DNA of 64,000 nt from Dichotomocladium elegans. Taxonomy: Eukaryota; Mucoromycota; Mucoromycetes; Mucorales; Lichtheimiaceae. Below the pieces are notes generated by a model that was given only the letters and a program-made list of their open reading frames with translations, was not told the origin of the DNA and searched no databases. Position 1 is the first letter of the stretch. The number at the start of each line of letters is the position of its first letter. The position numbers were made by a program, and so were the translations under genes. The stretch is from contig JAIXMN010000025.1 of assembly GCA_025716815.1 (NCBI GenBank), positions 496,001-560,000 on the forward strand. The letters are read 5' to 3'. This document shows positions 1-15,064 of the stretch, piece by piece.

Positions 1-569
1 AGGCCTATTTCACTCGCAAGTATACGTAATCCCCCCTCCTTCATTCTTTCGTACGTACATTAGACCTACATCTTATAGACACTGGTAATTTGCATATCAT
101 CTTAGTTTCCTTGTATTATCAAAAGTTTGTAATAATATATATACATATGTATACGATGCATCAAACCGGTCGTATGGCAAAAGAAGGGGGCGGCAAGCTT
201 GAAAGAGACTCGTGTCTTCTTCTCACTTTTATGGCAGTTGCCGATATTCTCTGTTGAATAGGGAAAAGCTTTGTGTAAACAACTTGAGCAGCTGGCCGGG
301 TCGACGTTTTTTTATACGCTTGTCAAAGACTGGAGGGAGGTGAGGGAGAGAGAATGGCTTTGCGTCCCCTCAGAAGGATCGTGCCTTTCTTTTTTTTTTT
401 TTGAACGCATCCAAATATGGACAGCGCAAAGTCAGCTGCTCACAGCAAGGCTACGAATCAGTCTTCATTCTTCTACTCCGGCGCTCGAAAGCTTTCGTAC
501 CCCAAAAACTACCTACAAAGCACGCACGCACGCAAGCACGCACGCACACCTTTGCATATCGCACGCGCT
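1..569. other. Upstream region without recognised gene
   Basis: No coding sequence that I can support. The stretch just before the first gene contains a GCAC/ACGC-type simple repeat (about 516-545) in what is probably the 5' leader of the COP9 subunit gene, and a poly-T run near 390-402. Confidence 0.5.
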
Positions 570-2753
570 ATGGCCGATTCACAGCAATCTTCACAGCAGC
601 AACAGCAACAAGGTTCAGTACAATCTGATCGACCTGCTACTGGCCAAGGAGAAGCGATATCGGACGAGATTGTCGCGACAATCATGTCCCTGGAGCGTCA
701 CCCAAATGCTTTGTCGACACTGGCATCCAAGCTGGCGACACTGACTGAGGCCCAGCTTCAGTCTAACACCACAACCGGGCTTGATCCCCTGATGACCCTT
801 GATCCTTCTATTCACACGCTTGGATACCTCTATTTCCTGCAAGTCAAAAGAGACAGAGAGAGAAAAAAAGAGAGAGAAACGCTAAATCGCAAAGGAACGC
901 CCTCCTTCGTTCTTTAGGACCGCCCGTTGTCTTTCGCTACAACAGCCAGAACATGGCCGATTCTATGTTCAGACATTACACCACTTTATCAACGTATGCG
1001 ATCCAACCCAGCTCGTCTATGCACCCATACGAGGTAAAGAAGAACGTCTCGGCGGCACAGAAAGGGAAAAAATTACTCGTTAATGCAGACGTCTTTTTTT
1101 TCCTGCTCAGTATCTTATATTGCAAAGGCCCTCGAACATCTGGCCAAAATACTTAACAATGCAAGTGAAGGCTTAAAAAAATAACAGAATGTTACGAATG
1201 GTGGTGGTGGAAACTTCTCCTTTTCCCACCCCATCCGGTCGGTGGCATTGTTTGCTGAACCAGCTCTTTATTATTATAGCCCTCGGTGATCATCGTGCCT
1301 CTCGCGACAGCGATTGTGAAGATCTCACCCGACTGCAATAGCTTGACCTCCTTACATGCCCCATTTGTAAAGGTAAGAACAAGGATGGCGTCAAACCTGT
1401 TCTTTTCACCAATAGCAGCGACGTCACGACGACGACTACAGGCATGTTTGCTCGCAAAAATGTATCGCTATCCGCTAGCTATCCTTGATATGGACATTGA
1501 GGATGTAGACCCTCAGGTACGTTTTGATTCGAGATGACCAGCGCGGGAAGGCGTATGTGGGCAGACATTGAGCGCGCAGGAACATATCATACATTAGGCC
1601 CATGCCATTTCGATCAAAAGCTTCCTTCTTTATCATTATTACGGAGCCATGATTTACATCGGCAACAAGAACTTTGATCGAGCGCTTGATTTCCTAATTC
1701 TGGTATGAGATTGTTTGTTTGTGTGCATGCGAGTCCTCCACGTTCAATATCATTCATATGGATGGAACTCAGGTTCTGTCAGCACCTGCTCAGACTGCAA
1801 GCGCAATACAGATGGAGGCCTACAAGAAATTTGTTCTCGTCTCGCTGATACACCATGGCCATGTGAGTAGTCCATACTAGTACCTTTGCTGGTGTGGAGT
1901 CGACTCAATCCCCTATTTGATTAAATTATAGATACCAGCACTTCCGAAATACACGTTCCACCTGCTTGAAAAAACGTTCAAGCATAAACACTCTGGTTAT
2001 TTTGCCATTGCCGATTCGTTCAAAGAAAGAAACGTCAAGAAATTCAAGGAGCTCCTGGAGGCGCACCGTGAAATGCTCCTTAGTGTCAGTGCACTGTCTG
2101 GCCGATGCTCGTTTTTCTTTTATCTTTCTTATATGTCTGTGAATATAGGACGCAAACATGGGATTGGCCAAACAGTGTCTCCAGGCTCTTGGGCGTGAGA
2201 CAATCAAGCGATTGACCAATGTATATGTCACACTGAGCCTACAAGAGATGACGACGATGCTAGAACCTGTAGACGACGAACCCGTTACTGAGGAGCAGGT
2301 GGAGAGTCTGTTGTTGGAAATGGTACCTAGATCGAGAAAACGCACGGACGCTTTACTGAGTAGAAAATCAATAATAGATTGGAAACAACCAGATCCACGC
2401 AAAAATGACAGTGGCAGGTGCCAATAACGATGTGAAGATGGTCCATTTCATAGAAGAAGAGCGTGTAAATGATACTCCAGGGATCTCACTGCGACTTGAG
2501 GAATGCATATTGGACACGGTCAACATTAGCAAGAAGGTGTCGAGGATGGACCAACAGGAGGGGTTATCGAAGGAGTTTCAGATGAAGGCAGGTGATAGTA
2601 AAATAGAGATGCAGGTGAGACAGGTAGCGAGTTTTTTTTGACCCATGTGGATATGTTGTTATATAGTATATGAACATGAGCGTCCAGGGTGAACAGTTTG
2701 CAGCGCCTATCGGGTTTGAAGAAGACATGGAGATACCTTTGGATGAAGATTGA
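570..2753 (+). CDS. CSN3: COP9 signalosome complex subunit 3
   Basis: Eleven exons: 570-838, 918-1033, 1111-1160, 1280-1372, 1442-1516, 1598-1702, 1773-1862, 1932-2084, 2149-2322, 2378-2614, 2667-2753, giving about 482 residues (animal CSN3 is about 420). The spliced product follows animal CSN3 closely through the helical repeat region (LTSLHA, CLLAKMYR, YYGAMIYIGNKNF) and the PCI domain (NMGLAKQCLQAL, LSLQEM, then MVHFIEEE). CSN3 is a structural subunit of the COP9 signalosome, which removes Nedd8 from cullin-RING ubiquitin ligases. The start is the ATG before a Q-rich N-terminus (MADSQQSS). Introns 1 (839-917) and 3 (1161-1279) only keep frame if read as GC-AG introns with GCAAGT donors; the GT a few bases downstream gives a shifted, non-conserved reading. 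The C-terminus is acidic. The family call is firm, and the exact N-terminus is less so. Confidence 0.9.
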
Positions 2754-2994
2754 GCTGCAAAAGCGATACAATCGAAAACAATAAATAAATAAAGAAGAAA
2801 AAAAGAGATGCTACTCACCGCGCATAGACACGTCAAGCAGGTCGGCGCACCAATAGATGTATGTGTGACTATCAGTCAAAGAACATACTTTCTCTCTCTT
2901 TTTTTCTTTCTTTTTTGCCCGGATATTCTTCTTCCACGCACACCCACACTTTTTGAGCGAGATAACAAGTAAACGAAAAAAAAAAACGTACATT

Positions 2995-3666
2995 ATGCCA
3001 CGACGCGGTTCTTGTTTTTCTTATCACCAGGAAGTCGGTGAATACCCTGTAAGGATCATAGTAGTTATCCCCATGGTAGTATTTTGACATCTGGCAACAT
3101 GTATTGCCTGCTTCGCCAGAAGGCGGATCGGTGTCGAAGAGTTAGCTTTGACTTGACGCACAATACTATCCACATCCTGCCGACGCTCCAAGAATGCCGC
3201 GAAGCAGCGTCGCTTCGTGGGAAGGAGGCGCATCTGCGGCGGATGCTCAATGAGGAAATGCTAAGCGACCTTATCATTGCAGAAATCCAACAGGAATATG
3301 CACGGTCTGACAAAGAAGACCCAAAGGCGGTGACGATGACAATGCCGAAAGGATGTCTCAAAGCACCGCCGCCGGTACAACGAAGAACCGCTGCTGTTGC
3401 TGATGCTGATGCTGATGCTGCTGCTTCAGCTCCTGGCACGCATCAGCATCAAAAGAAACCGTCTTCCAGAAGAAACAATAAGCACAAAAAAAAAAGAAGG
3501 AGAGCAAACGCAGGGTGCGTAGCTGTTGCCGCTGCTACTGCACCATCGAAGTTTGGGGTACGCATTGTCCTCGGTTTCTTTCTGCTATGAAAGCTCCCCT
3601 TCACCTCACATTGCTCTATTTCTGCAACAGAAGCAACCCACGACATCCTGTGTGTCCATGCTTTGA
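2995..3666 (+). CDS. Small basic protein of unknown function
   Basis: Proposed exons are 2995-3048, 3120-3557 and 3631-3666, about 175 residues. I do not recognise the family. The first half looks like a folded, conserved unit (VSFDLTHNTIHILPTLQECR, then RGKEAHLRRMLNEEMLSDLI, helical and amphipathic). It is followed by an Ala/Asp-repeat linker (ADADADAAA) and a strongly basic Lys/Arg tract that could be a nuclear localisation signal. The first intron has a GTAAGG donor, a pyrimidine-rich acceptor and keeps phase 0; without it translation could start at 3099. The last intron is likewise optional, since reading through it ends at 3590. Function cannot be stated from sequence alone. Confidence 0.5.
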
Positions 3667-5189
3667 TGCACAAGAAGTAGTGCGTGAATCCATCACCAGC
3701 AATCTTTGAATAGTGTGCACCGTAATGGGTGTGGGTGTGCAAAAGAAAAAGGAAGGGGGAACGGAAAATAAGAGATGGGGTATTTTAGGAAAAAAAAATA
3801 TATTAGCTTCATCAGGCCGATAAGCGCTTTTTCGGCTTCACGCCATTGTTGCAGGGCGACAGGGACTAGGTTTTCAGAGAATGACACCCGTTTAGAAATA
3901 GTACAAGAAAAGAAAAGTTCGATGCGACTATTTTTAATCCTTTTTTTTTTTTACCCACGACTGGAAGGATATCCCCTTTGATAGTATCTATAAGCTTCGG
4001 TCATATGAGGGCTAGTGTGAGAGCAGCCATCTCTTTTTGTTTAACACCAAAGAGGACGCGGTTCATCGAACAAAAGAATGGAAACAAAGATGATGTCTGG
4101 TGGATCGAAGGGGATTAGGGGGAGGGGGAGGAAATGCCAATATTATCTCCTTTCTTCAAGGAAGGCCGCCATTACCTCAGTAGCTCCAGAGTTGTCATTA
4201 TCATTAATGAAGAAAAAGGGGAGGAGGAAAGTAAGAAGGAGAAGACTATAAGAGCAAGCGGACAAAAGAGGGGAGCATTGGATAGTCCGAGCACGCGTTC
4301 TTTTTTTCCATCTCGCAAGAGGGGGATATCGACGAATGTCATAACATTCTAGGCACCGTCGGGTTGCTCGGCACCGGCATGTTGTCTTTGGTGTTGATCT
4401 GGGATGATGCAGCAGGCAGGCGGGACGATAATCTCCACACCAGTCTGATTTGCCCGACTGCCCCTACCGAACACACAGACCCCACAGGCAGATCCTTATC
4501 CCGTGAGTAGGAGCTAGCATGCTTTTTGAAGTTTGATCACAGTCCTCCTTTCCGGCCCCAACTCCCTTCTCTCTTCCTTCCCGTCTCCCCTTATTGGCCC
4601 ACTAAAAAACATTCAAGTTCAGGGTGGTTCCCTTGACCAAAAAGGTAATGTACCACTTGTGTTAAGATGACGGTAACACATGTTCCCATATCATCTTACC
4701 ACTTATGTTGACAATCTTGTTTGACATAAAACAATGCCAAAAAGAATACGTATGGAGTAAAAGACAAGATCTACGTCTAATATATTATATTAGTAATTGG
4801 ATGGCCCCCCCTGTGCGCATAAAAACAGTAGCATCGTCAAGAGCGCGGGGTGGTGGAAATAAGATACCGCAACCGCGCACACACATATATACACACACAA
4901 ACACACACACGCACACACGAATAAACATATACACATAACACACACCCGGAGCAACAGCAACACAAGTTGAATAGTTTTCGAGTGTCACTTGATGCATCTC
5001 TCCTTACCCAAATATAAAGCATCCGTATTGGAACCTTTCTGCATATACACCACACACGGGGAACTGAATATATAAATATTATACCCTACATATCATTTTC
5101 TTTTAAAAAAAGATTCGCATTTTTCTGAACTCGTTGTCCTCTCCCCCTCCTTCCTTCCGTCCTTTTTTCTTTTTCGCTTCCTCGTAGCA
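3667..5189. other. Intergenic, no gene recognised
   Basis: About 1.5 kb with only short chance open frames. It holds poly-T and purine-rich runs, a pyrimidine-rich block at about 4545-4600, and a CA-rich microsatellite. It probably contains the promoter and 5' leader of the PSP1-domain gene, which begins at 5190. Confidence 0.5.
4877..4947. repeat. CA/TA-rich microsatellite
   Basis: Imperfect run of CA dinucleotides with interspersed TATA and CG units, lying in the putative 5' region of the PSP1-domain gene. Simple repeat, no coding value. Confidence 0.8.
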
Positions 5190-7116
5190 ATGCTCGACCA
5201 GGTGAGAATATGTCGTAGGCTTGCCCTATTTACGGTTTGTGTTAACCCGCACACATATTTTCATATCCAGCAAAATTCAATATTTGTCAATCCTTGGGAG
5301 AACAACCAGGTTCGATACTCGACCCCTTTTGTACTTCTTTAACCATCTAACATGTCACGCAGTCCACCTTTCGGTTTCCTCCACAGCCAATAAACGATCA
5401 GCACCCGACAGACGATCCGCCATATTGGCTCGGAGGTCCATTGAATGATGATGACCTTGACGCAGGCCATCATCGTCAGCAGCTAGAGAACGAGAACGAG
5501 TTGCACCGAGAAACTCCACGGGAGCGGATGAAGAGTTTTCAGTGCCAGTCCATGGAGCCATCAACGGATGCTCCTCAGTTGCTGTCTTACCGTCGACACT
5601 CGCTCGCGCATCACGAGTCTGTCCACCGTCGTCAGCCGCTCTTTTCCACAAGCAGCGGTCTTCCTATTCCGGCCGGAAAAAGAGCCTCCTTCTCGGCCGC
5701 GTCTTTTTCGAGCCAGGTTGATCCATTTGGCGTGTGGGCATTGCCAAATAAGAAAGCCCCTTTGTGGGACACACCACAGCCATTGTCTGCCCCCACCACC
5801 ACAGAAACGGAGTATCCTTCTCCTTCTAGTGCTATCGCTGCTACTGCTACTGCCACTTCAACTGCCACTGCAACCACCACCACTACTACTAACAACCACT
5901 CAGCATCTACCCAACAATCCCTGTTGCAGCTTGCACGCTACACGCTAGCCGATCCATATCAGTATTCACCGTTGCTTCCTCCTCCTGTTCCTCAGACGGG
6001 ACGCCGGTTCTCGCTCGTGCCCACGTCGAGCACGAGCCAGGACATTGGAATGTATCAACATCATTCGCAGATGGGCACGAAGCGTGATCTCTTGTCCAGG
6101 TAAGTAAACTACAAATAGAGTAGATATAGACTCCCTCTTTTCATTCATGCTGTGTTGCTGCTAGTGTTCCCGAAGAACCCGGATCATTTGTGCCTTATCG
6201 GCGACACTCGCTTGCAGGTCCCCTGCTGGGTGTTTCCCAGAGCTTGGATGAACAGCGCAAACAGCAGCGTCAGCTCGACAAGTATCTCCCAGACAACTTG
6301 CTATCCTCCGGGCCGATCCTCGAGGTCGATCCTCATAAAGTCGTCGGCATGGTGGCCGAATCATGGTGCATGGTCGAATTCAAAGCCGGTCGGTCTGAGA
6401 TTTATTGCACGTTTATTCCTGTCGAGAAGGATGATTGGGTCATTGTCGAAGCCGATCGAGGTCGTGATCTTGGCAAGGTGGTTGCTAAGGATCTTCCTTT
6501 CGATCAAGTGACCTTGTTGATGCAGCAGCAACAGCAACAGCAACAACAACAGCAGCAATCCCCGTCTGCCTCTTCCTCCTCGTCATCATCACCGTCGTTG
6601 CCTTGGGAACCTTCTTCACAGCAAGATGCGCCATCTGGGCCTGTATCACCGCCACTTGCTCAAAAACGCGTCTGTCGTCTAGCCACCGCTGCCGAAATCA
6701 CGCTCTTGGTCACCAAGCGGCAGGATGAGCAAAAAGCGCTGCTCATTTGCCAGACAAAGAGCAAGCAAAAGAAGCTCATGATGGATATTGTAGATGCCGA
6801 ATATCAGTGGTAAATGATAAAAAAAACAATTGACAAAAGTTGGGGGTGGAGTAGGGACTCACCTAGTCAACCTTTTTTTTTCACGGATCGATTTACAGGG
6901 ACCGGCGCAAATTGACGTTTTACTTTGTGGCAGAGCGTCGCGTCGACTTCCGTGAGCTAGTGCGCGATCTTTTTAGGATTTACAAGACACGCATATGGAT
7001 GTAAGCAGCTCTCTGTTTTATTGCATGTTTATCGATCTATCTCGAGGATTACTTTATCTCACCCCTTTTATTTCAGGTGCTCTGTCAACACCGCTGGTAA
7101 GAAGCCGCTCATGTAA
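5190..7116 (+). CDS. PSP1: PSP1 C-terminal domain protein
   Basis: Five exons: 5190-5201, 5387-6099, 6165-6809, 6899-7000, 7077-7116. The first exon encodes only MLDQ and joins in phase 0 to the second. The N-terminal half is low complexity and carries two copies of the motif YRRHSLA (near 5588 and 6194). The C-terminal part is the PSP1 domain: VVGMVAESWCMVEFKAGRSE, CTFIPVEKDDWVIVEADRGRDLG and finally KLTFYFVAERRVDFRELVRD, then RIWM. This end is the most conserved signature of the family, shared with yeast Psp1 and bacterial YaaT. A CAG/CAA-encoded poly-Gln and a poly-Ser tract interrupt the domain. Yeast Psp1 was found as a suppressor of DNA polymerase alpha mutations; its molecular role is not settled. 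The stop in the last short exon is a best guess. Confidence 0.85.
6521..6560 (+). repeat. CAG/CAA repeat encoding poly-Gln
   Basis: Mixed CAG/CAA codon run inside the PSP1-domain gene, giving about a dozen glutamines inserted within the conserved domain. Mixed codons suggest a stable tract. Confidence 0.8.
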
Positions 7117-7813
7117 AAAAAAAACATTCCAACAATCCCCCTCTTCACCCAATTGTTTTGGTTTTTTGGCAACGCAACCCCCCTCTCTACATTTTCGTTT
7201 TTCTTCCTTCAGTAAGCACGCATGCAGGCACACGCAAGCAACATAACCTAAAGTAGATCATATTATTCTTCTTTCCATTGCGACATCAGCAACCTATTTT
7301 TTATTTCTCCCCTTTTTTCTCTGAATACAGTCAACCACAAGCATGTTCTTTATCATCGGAAACCATCAGATGGCCATATAATAGGAGAATGCAGCGAAAA
7401 TGGATCCTGTTTCATCAAGGAGCAGAGAATTTCCCTCCCCCACTCACGGACACAATTGCCTGCTATGCACAGTACTGTACGTACAGTAGTATTCTTAAGC
7501 ATACATGAGATTGAGCTTCCTCACACCATCCGTGGCCGAAAGCAGATAATGTTAGTCCAGTCAATGTAACAGAATAAAGAAGATTGTATGCGGGGACCAT
7601 CATTGGGAGGAGGCGAGGGAGGAAGCTACACTATTAAAAAAGCACATGTGTTGCATAAACGGCTCGCAGCAAAGAAAGAGAATAAAGGATGTGTCCTCCC
7701 CCCCCCCAAAATCCTTGTTCGTTCTGTGCCCGACAGAATCTCCCCTCCCCCCATCCTCTGGCCCTTTTTTTGTGTTCTCGGCTTTACCGACCTATTCCAG
7801 CTCCTTTAAGTCC
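7117..7813. other. Intergenic, no gene recognised
   Basis: About 700 bp between two same-strand genes. It shows pyrimidine-rich stretches and C-runs near 7696-7708 and 7741-7756, which probably belong to the promoter and leader of the phosphofructo-kinase gene. No open frame supported. Confidence 0.5.
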
Positions 7814-10115
<2,302 letters not shown>

Positions 10116-10530
10116 TTTACTTAGACAAGTGATCTTGATAATATATACATAATAATGCCGGTCAACAATCCAGTTGCATGAAGGGAACCATGTTAACAAA
10201 GTAGCGCTTGGTTTTAGTCCGTTTCTAACACCCCCCCTGTCCAGTGACCTTGATGGGTTCTAAAAGAAATGAATATTCTATTGTGCAGGACGTAGATGGT
10301 ACAGCAGATGTTTTCTCAGAAAAGGGACCAGTGGATGGTTCCCTCGTCACCTTGTTGTCAGGGAAGAGCTGGCCTGAGGGGGGAGGAGGGTAGGGGTGTG
10401 GGTGGTGGGGGGGGTGGAAATAACAACAGGCTATATATCCTACTAAAAAAAAATAATAATAATAAAATGAAAAAAATAAAAATCTTTCCTTTCGTTCTTC
10501 CGCACACGGCGACACATAACATTGTTTAGC
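10116..10530. other. Intergenic, no gene recognised
   Basis: About 415 bp holding the 3' end of the kinase gene and the TIM50 promoter. It has a G-rich block at about 10376-10418 followed by an AT-rich stretch just before the TIM50 start codon. Confidence 0.5.
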
Positions 10531-11061
10531 ATGTTTCGCACGACCACAGCACGATTCTTCCAGCAATCAGCCAGGCGCGCGTACACGACGTCCGACTCGA
10601 CCGAAAAGGCGGCGCACAAGCTTGCTGAGCAGGCACTTGCCCAGAAGACCGCGACCCGCACCAAGGCAACCATCCCAAAGGGTGACAAAAAGCCTTCTAA
10701 ATCCGCAGAAGAAAAGAGCACACATTGGAAGGCATATGCCTTGAGCGGTGGCTTTGCGGTTGGTTCTGCTCTCGGCGGCCTCTTTTATTTCGGTAGGGGA
10801 ACATGTATAATAAACCTGGGTGGGCGAAGGACACAGACATCAGCGAATGCACCAATCCGTCACCCACCCCCCATTGTCCACATTCTTTCCCAATCCCCCA
10901 CCTTCGAGAACCAAAAAAAAAGAAAAAAAAAATATGGAAACTAACAGTCGACCGATCGATTGTAATGGCTATTTTTTTAGGTCGACCTTTTGAGGATGGT
11001 CGGGAAGACAAGGTAACCAAAAAGAAACTACTGGAAGCGAAAAAAGTAATCGAGAACTGAG

Positions 11062-11094
<33 letters not shown>

Positions 11095-12397
11095 AGTACG
11101 TCGAAGAGAATCCTTTGATGGCCGCATACCATCGCTGTGTCGACCGCTATACTGAGTTCACCGAGGTAAGGCAACAAAGCATCGATGGAGCGAGACGGAC
11201 AAAAAATGTTGAAACGGTGTTGTTCTGCAGAAAATGCACGAACCCATGTGGGACAAGCTGCTTCCTGATCCTCTTCCTGAGCCGTACAATCGCCCTTATA
11301 CCTTGGTGATCAACCTGGACGACACCCTTGTTCATTCCACGTGGGATGTAAGTGAAGAGCTCTTGAGTGCTGCTGCTGCATGGTTCATTGATCAGAAAAG
11401 CGTTCTATGAATTAGAGCAAACATGGCTGGCGTCATGCCAAGCGGCCTGGTGTCGATTACTTCTTGGCGTATATGTCGCAATTCTTTGAGATTGTCATTT
11501 TTACATCCCAGCAGTCCTATGTAAGTTCCACGCTTGTTCTTGCAAGAGGGAAATGTTTATTTTTTTTTGCTCACTCACTGTTTATGCTTCCTCTCGTTAG
11601 AACGCAGAAGGTATCATTAACTCGCTCGACCCTTACCAATACTCGATGTACAGACTTTATCGCGAATCGACTCGGTACATGGATGGCAAATTCGTCAAGG
11701 ATCTGAGCCACCTGAACCGTGACCTGAGCAAGGTCATCATCATGGACTCGAATCCGGACGCATTCTGTCTGCAGCCCGAGAACGGTATCCGCCTGCGTCC
11801 CTTCACGGGTGATCCTAAAGACTTGGGCCTTCTGGAGCACATTCCGTTCCTCGAGGCGGTGGCGATCTACAATGTGCCGGACGTACGACCTGTCATTGGA
11901 CAATTTGGCGGTGAGGATGTGCCGGCGAAGTTTGCAAAGTGGGAAGAGGCCATGAAGGAGCAGCATCGCCTGCAATGGGAGGCCGAACAAAAGGAAAAGC
12001 CAAAGTTGCGCAACCTCGGCTCGATTCTCGGAAGCGGCAGTGCTTCTGCTGCTGCCGGTCAGCATCCGCAGGATCACCAGCAGCAGGGCCCTCCCCCCAC
12101 TCCACTCGACATGGCAAGGCAGCAGTATCGACGCGCATTCGCGGAGGAACATATGCAGGCCAGAGCCCAACATGAAGAGGCCATAAAGAAGGACATGGAG
12201 GCCCAAAAGGCTAAACTTAAGGAAATGAAGATGACCGTCTGGGAACTGATGGCTCAGGCATCCACGGTAAGGTTTTGCTCAATGGAGAAGATAAAGGATC
12301 TTTTCTAGTACTAATGCGTTATGTTTAGGGTGAGCCGCTTGTCCCGCTACCGGACAACAACCCCGCGCAGCCATCACCACCACCACAACAACAATAA
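10531..12397 (+). CDS. TIM50: Mitochondrial import inner membrane translocase subunit Tim50
   Basis: Seven exons: 10531-10792, 10981-11012, 11097-11165, 11231-11347, 11416-11520, 11601-12266, 12329-12397. The product begins with a typical Arg/Ser/Thr-rich mitochondrial presequence ([16 protein letters not shown]), then one transmembrane segment (about residues 70-88, [15 protein letters not shown]). The intermembrane-space FCP1/SCP-like phosphatase domain follows ([56 protein letters not shown]). Tim50 is the presequence receptor of the TIM23 complex. As usual for Tim50, the first Asp of the phosphatase DxDx motif is missing (Asn-Leu-Asp-Asp), so it is probably not an active phosphatase. The C-terminus adds a coiled, Gln/Glu-rich tail and a Pro/Gln end. 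It converges with RRP6, leaving only about 110 bp for both 3' ends. Confidence 0.93.
11061..11094. repeat. CT/GT microsatellite in TIM50 intron 2
   Basis: A CT dinucleotide run passes directly into a GT run and then into the acceptor AG. It acts as the polypyrimidine region of this intron. Confidence 0.8.
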
Positions 12398-12508
12398 TAA
12401 TTTAATAAAAGAGAGAGAGAGAGAGAAAAAAAAAAGTACATAGATTTTTTTTTTGCTGACAGAAAAAAGAGATGGTTGATTTTGTATGTACATGTCCTTG
12501 AGATATTA

Positions 12509-13013
12509 TTACTTCTTTTGATCCGACCTGTTCTTTTTCCGCATCGTGTCTTTAAGAACAATCGTATCGCCTGTCATCATCCCTTTCCGCTTTTTCGTTT
12601 CACGTTCTTCTCGCGGAATGTATAACAGCTCATCTTCCTCTTGCGTTGCTGATGGTTCTGCCGGAGCCGAGGCTACTGCTGCTGATGATGATAATGACGA
12701 CGGCTCGCCTCTTCCAGGCAATGTCGCTGTTGTCGCTGTTTCTGCAGGCTGCTTCTCAGCAGTCACCGTCTTGATCTTGAGACCTTCAAATGGTAAAGTA
12801 AGCTTGAGGGTTGCACGGATATTATGAGCAAGTGTTTTTCCTTGCTCATCCTCGTCCGATTCCATCACAGAGGATCCAAATAAACCAGACGATGGCTTCG
12901 AGATCTTGCATGCTTGCTCAAATCGGCTCTGTTGAACTTTGGCAACATCAAACTCGGCAGGATCAAGTTTGCGGTCGATGGCCTTCGCCGATTTGGATGG
13001 CGGCTGGTATTCC

Positions 13014-13055
<42 letters not shown>

Positions 13056-15064
13056 GACTGCTGCGAGGTCTTGACCTCAGCTCTTGATGAGCCAAAAGCA
13101 TCCGTCGATACGCTATTGCTGTTCAAGAGGACATCAAGCTTAGAACGCTGAATTAGCACGCCGATAGCCTGGGCATTCATGCGGATAAGCGGTGGGCACG
13201 GGTTGCAGCACCCAATCACACCCGCAGAGTCGGTCGGCATACGTTCCACAAGAGCAAAAAGCATATGGTTCGGGATCACATAATTGAGCGACTCATCTTC
13301 CTCTCTTGCAATGACATCTCGCCAGCGGTGGAGGGCCTTGAAAACCGCCATTTGCTGTTCCGTCATTGGATGTCTCCATTTTGCCAATAGATTTTTCCAT
13401 CCATACATACCCGTCCCTCCTTCGGCATCGTACACAAGCTTTTCATGTTTCGTTGCTGCGAGCTCATTCGAGCGTTGTAACACCGCTCTTAGGACATTAC
13501 CATTAGCCACCGATCGCTGAAGAAGCTCGTTGCGGACACAATCGTAGATATAGAGGAGATAGTGCGTGTCAGAGCGTGCATATTTTAACATCTCCTCCGG
13601 GAGAGGCCTATCAAAGCGTGATCAGCCTTTTTTTCCTTCCAAGCTTTCTATTTTTGTGTTTGACATACCTGATTCTCCAGTCAGCCAACTGATATTTTTT
13701 GTCTGCATCGACTGAGCAGTATTTTTTCAGAAGGAAAGCGAGACTATGATGAGGAAACTCTGCGGTAGAGTTAGAACCAAATTCTGCTATGCAACGGAAG
13801 CACAACTACTTACCCAGTAGTTTGGTCGCGAAGTACGTATCAAACATGTTCACAATGTACAATCCAAAGTCCCGCTGCAGCCAGATAATATCACTTTCAG
13901 CACCATGGAGTACCTGCAAGAGTAAACCACGTAAGCATACATGCCCATTAAAGCGACCCATCCCTTTCCCCGATCATTACCTTCACTTTGTTAGGATCTG
14001 CAAAATACTCATTTAGCTGCCACAATCTGTCACGCAATTCAAGCGCATCGACAATGTAATCCTGATCCCGAGTGCTGATCTGCATCAAACAGGTGAAGCC
14101 CTGGTAACTGCGGTAATTGTGGTGCTCCAAATCAATAGCGATCTCTCTCGCCTTGGCGAGTTCCTGCATCATATTCTCCAGGCCCTCGTCATTGTCAACC
14201 CAGATTGCCGAGGTTGTATCGAAAGGTTCATACATGATCGGTTCCTTTTCTTCAAGCATGAAGTCGGGATACGTCAAATGGTTGATTTCGTATTCGTAAG
14301 GATGAGGCAGTGACAGAGGGATGGTGTCGGTGTCTGCAAAGGGTTCAACCAACATCTCTGGTGTGACACCTAGGAGAACAAGAAGGACGAAAGAAGTCTT
14401 AATAACGAGATGGACTTTTCTATGTTCTCGTTTATGGTTTACCATAATCAAGAGGAACCATCGCATGGGGCTTGACTTTGATTTTACGAATGAAAGGAGT
14501 CTTGTTTGAGTTGTCGACCTTGTCCTTAAATTTGAGCTGGGGACGGACGATGTTGTTTGCGTGCACAAGCTTATACTCGAGTCGGCCCTGCTTAGCTTTC
14601 GTCGAAACTTGCGTGATTTCGGGCTGCTCTTGCTTCAGCTCGTTATTTTTGCGTGAACGGCCAGCCATTTCATCTATGTACATGTCCTAAAAAAAACACA
14701 ACCAAGATCGTTCAATAAACTCTTTGTATAGCATTTCCAGAGGATAACCTACAGCCTTTTCTAAAAGACTATCGACCACGTCAACGACGCTATTGAAGCG
14801 GAATGTTGCATCGTCAACATCGTCCATGCGTGAAAATCCAGCCCCGGTGTCTTCGCCACAAAGTCTTGTGAGCGCATTCGCCTCTGCGAGCAGACGAGAT
14901 CCGCATGTATCTAAATCACTGGCAAATTGGCGATCGAGAGATCGAAGAAATCCAATTTCTTCAGTAGGCAAAGCATTGCATGCATTGGTGGCCGAAACAA
15001 GCGCCTTAAAGAGCGATTCCTGGTATGCTTTGAACTGATCTTTTGGATCTGGTATGGATGTCAT
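12509..15064 (-). CDS. RRP6: Exosome 3'-5' exoribonuclease Rrp6 (EXOSC10)
   Basis: Six exons on the minus strand: 14753-15064, 14443-14686, 13981-14369, 13814-13913, 13669-13759, 12509-13607; 744 residues. Domains in order: an N-terminal PMC2NT-like region (about 1-105); a DEDD-Y exonuclease domain (about 220-395) with the first acidic pair in [32 protein letters not shown] in the middle and the final Asp/Tyr in [13 protein letters not shown]; an HRDC domain (about 420-500, [20 protein letters not shown]); and a low-complexity tail with a poly-Gln tract. Rrp6 is the nuclear exosome subunit that trims rRNA, snoRNA and cryptic transcripts. All expected catalytic acidic residues are present. The tail ends in basic residues (KKNRSDQKK), consistent with nuclear location. 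Confidence 0.93.
13015..13051 (-). repeat. CTG repeat (poly-Gln on the coding strand)
   Basis: Nearly pure CTG triplets on the plus strand, CAG on the RRP6 coding strand. They encode about a dozen glutamines downstream of the HRDC domain. This is a pure trinucleotide tract, so length variation between isolates would be expected. Confidence 0.85.

Noticed and set aside
5308..5325. GGTTCGATAC, similar to the tRNA B box.
   Set aside because: No A box, acceptor stem or cloverleaf around it, and it lies in an intron of the PSP1-domain gene.
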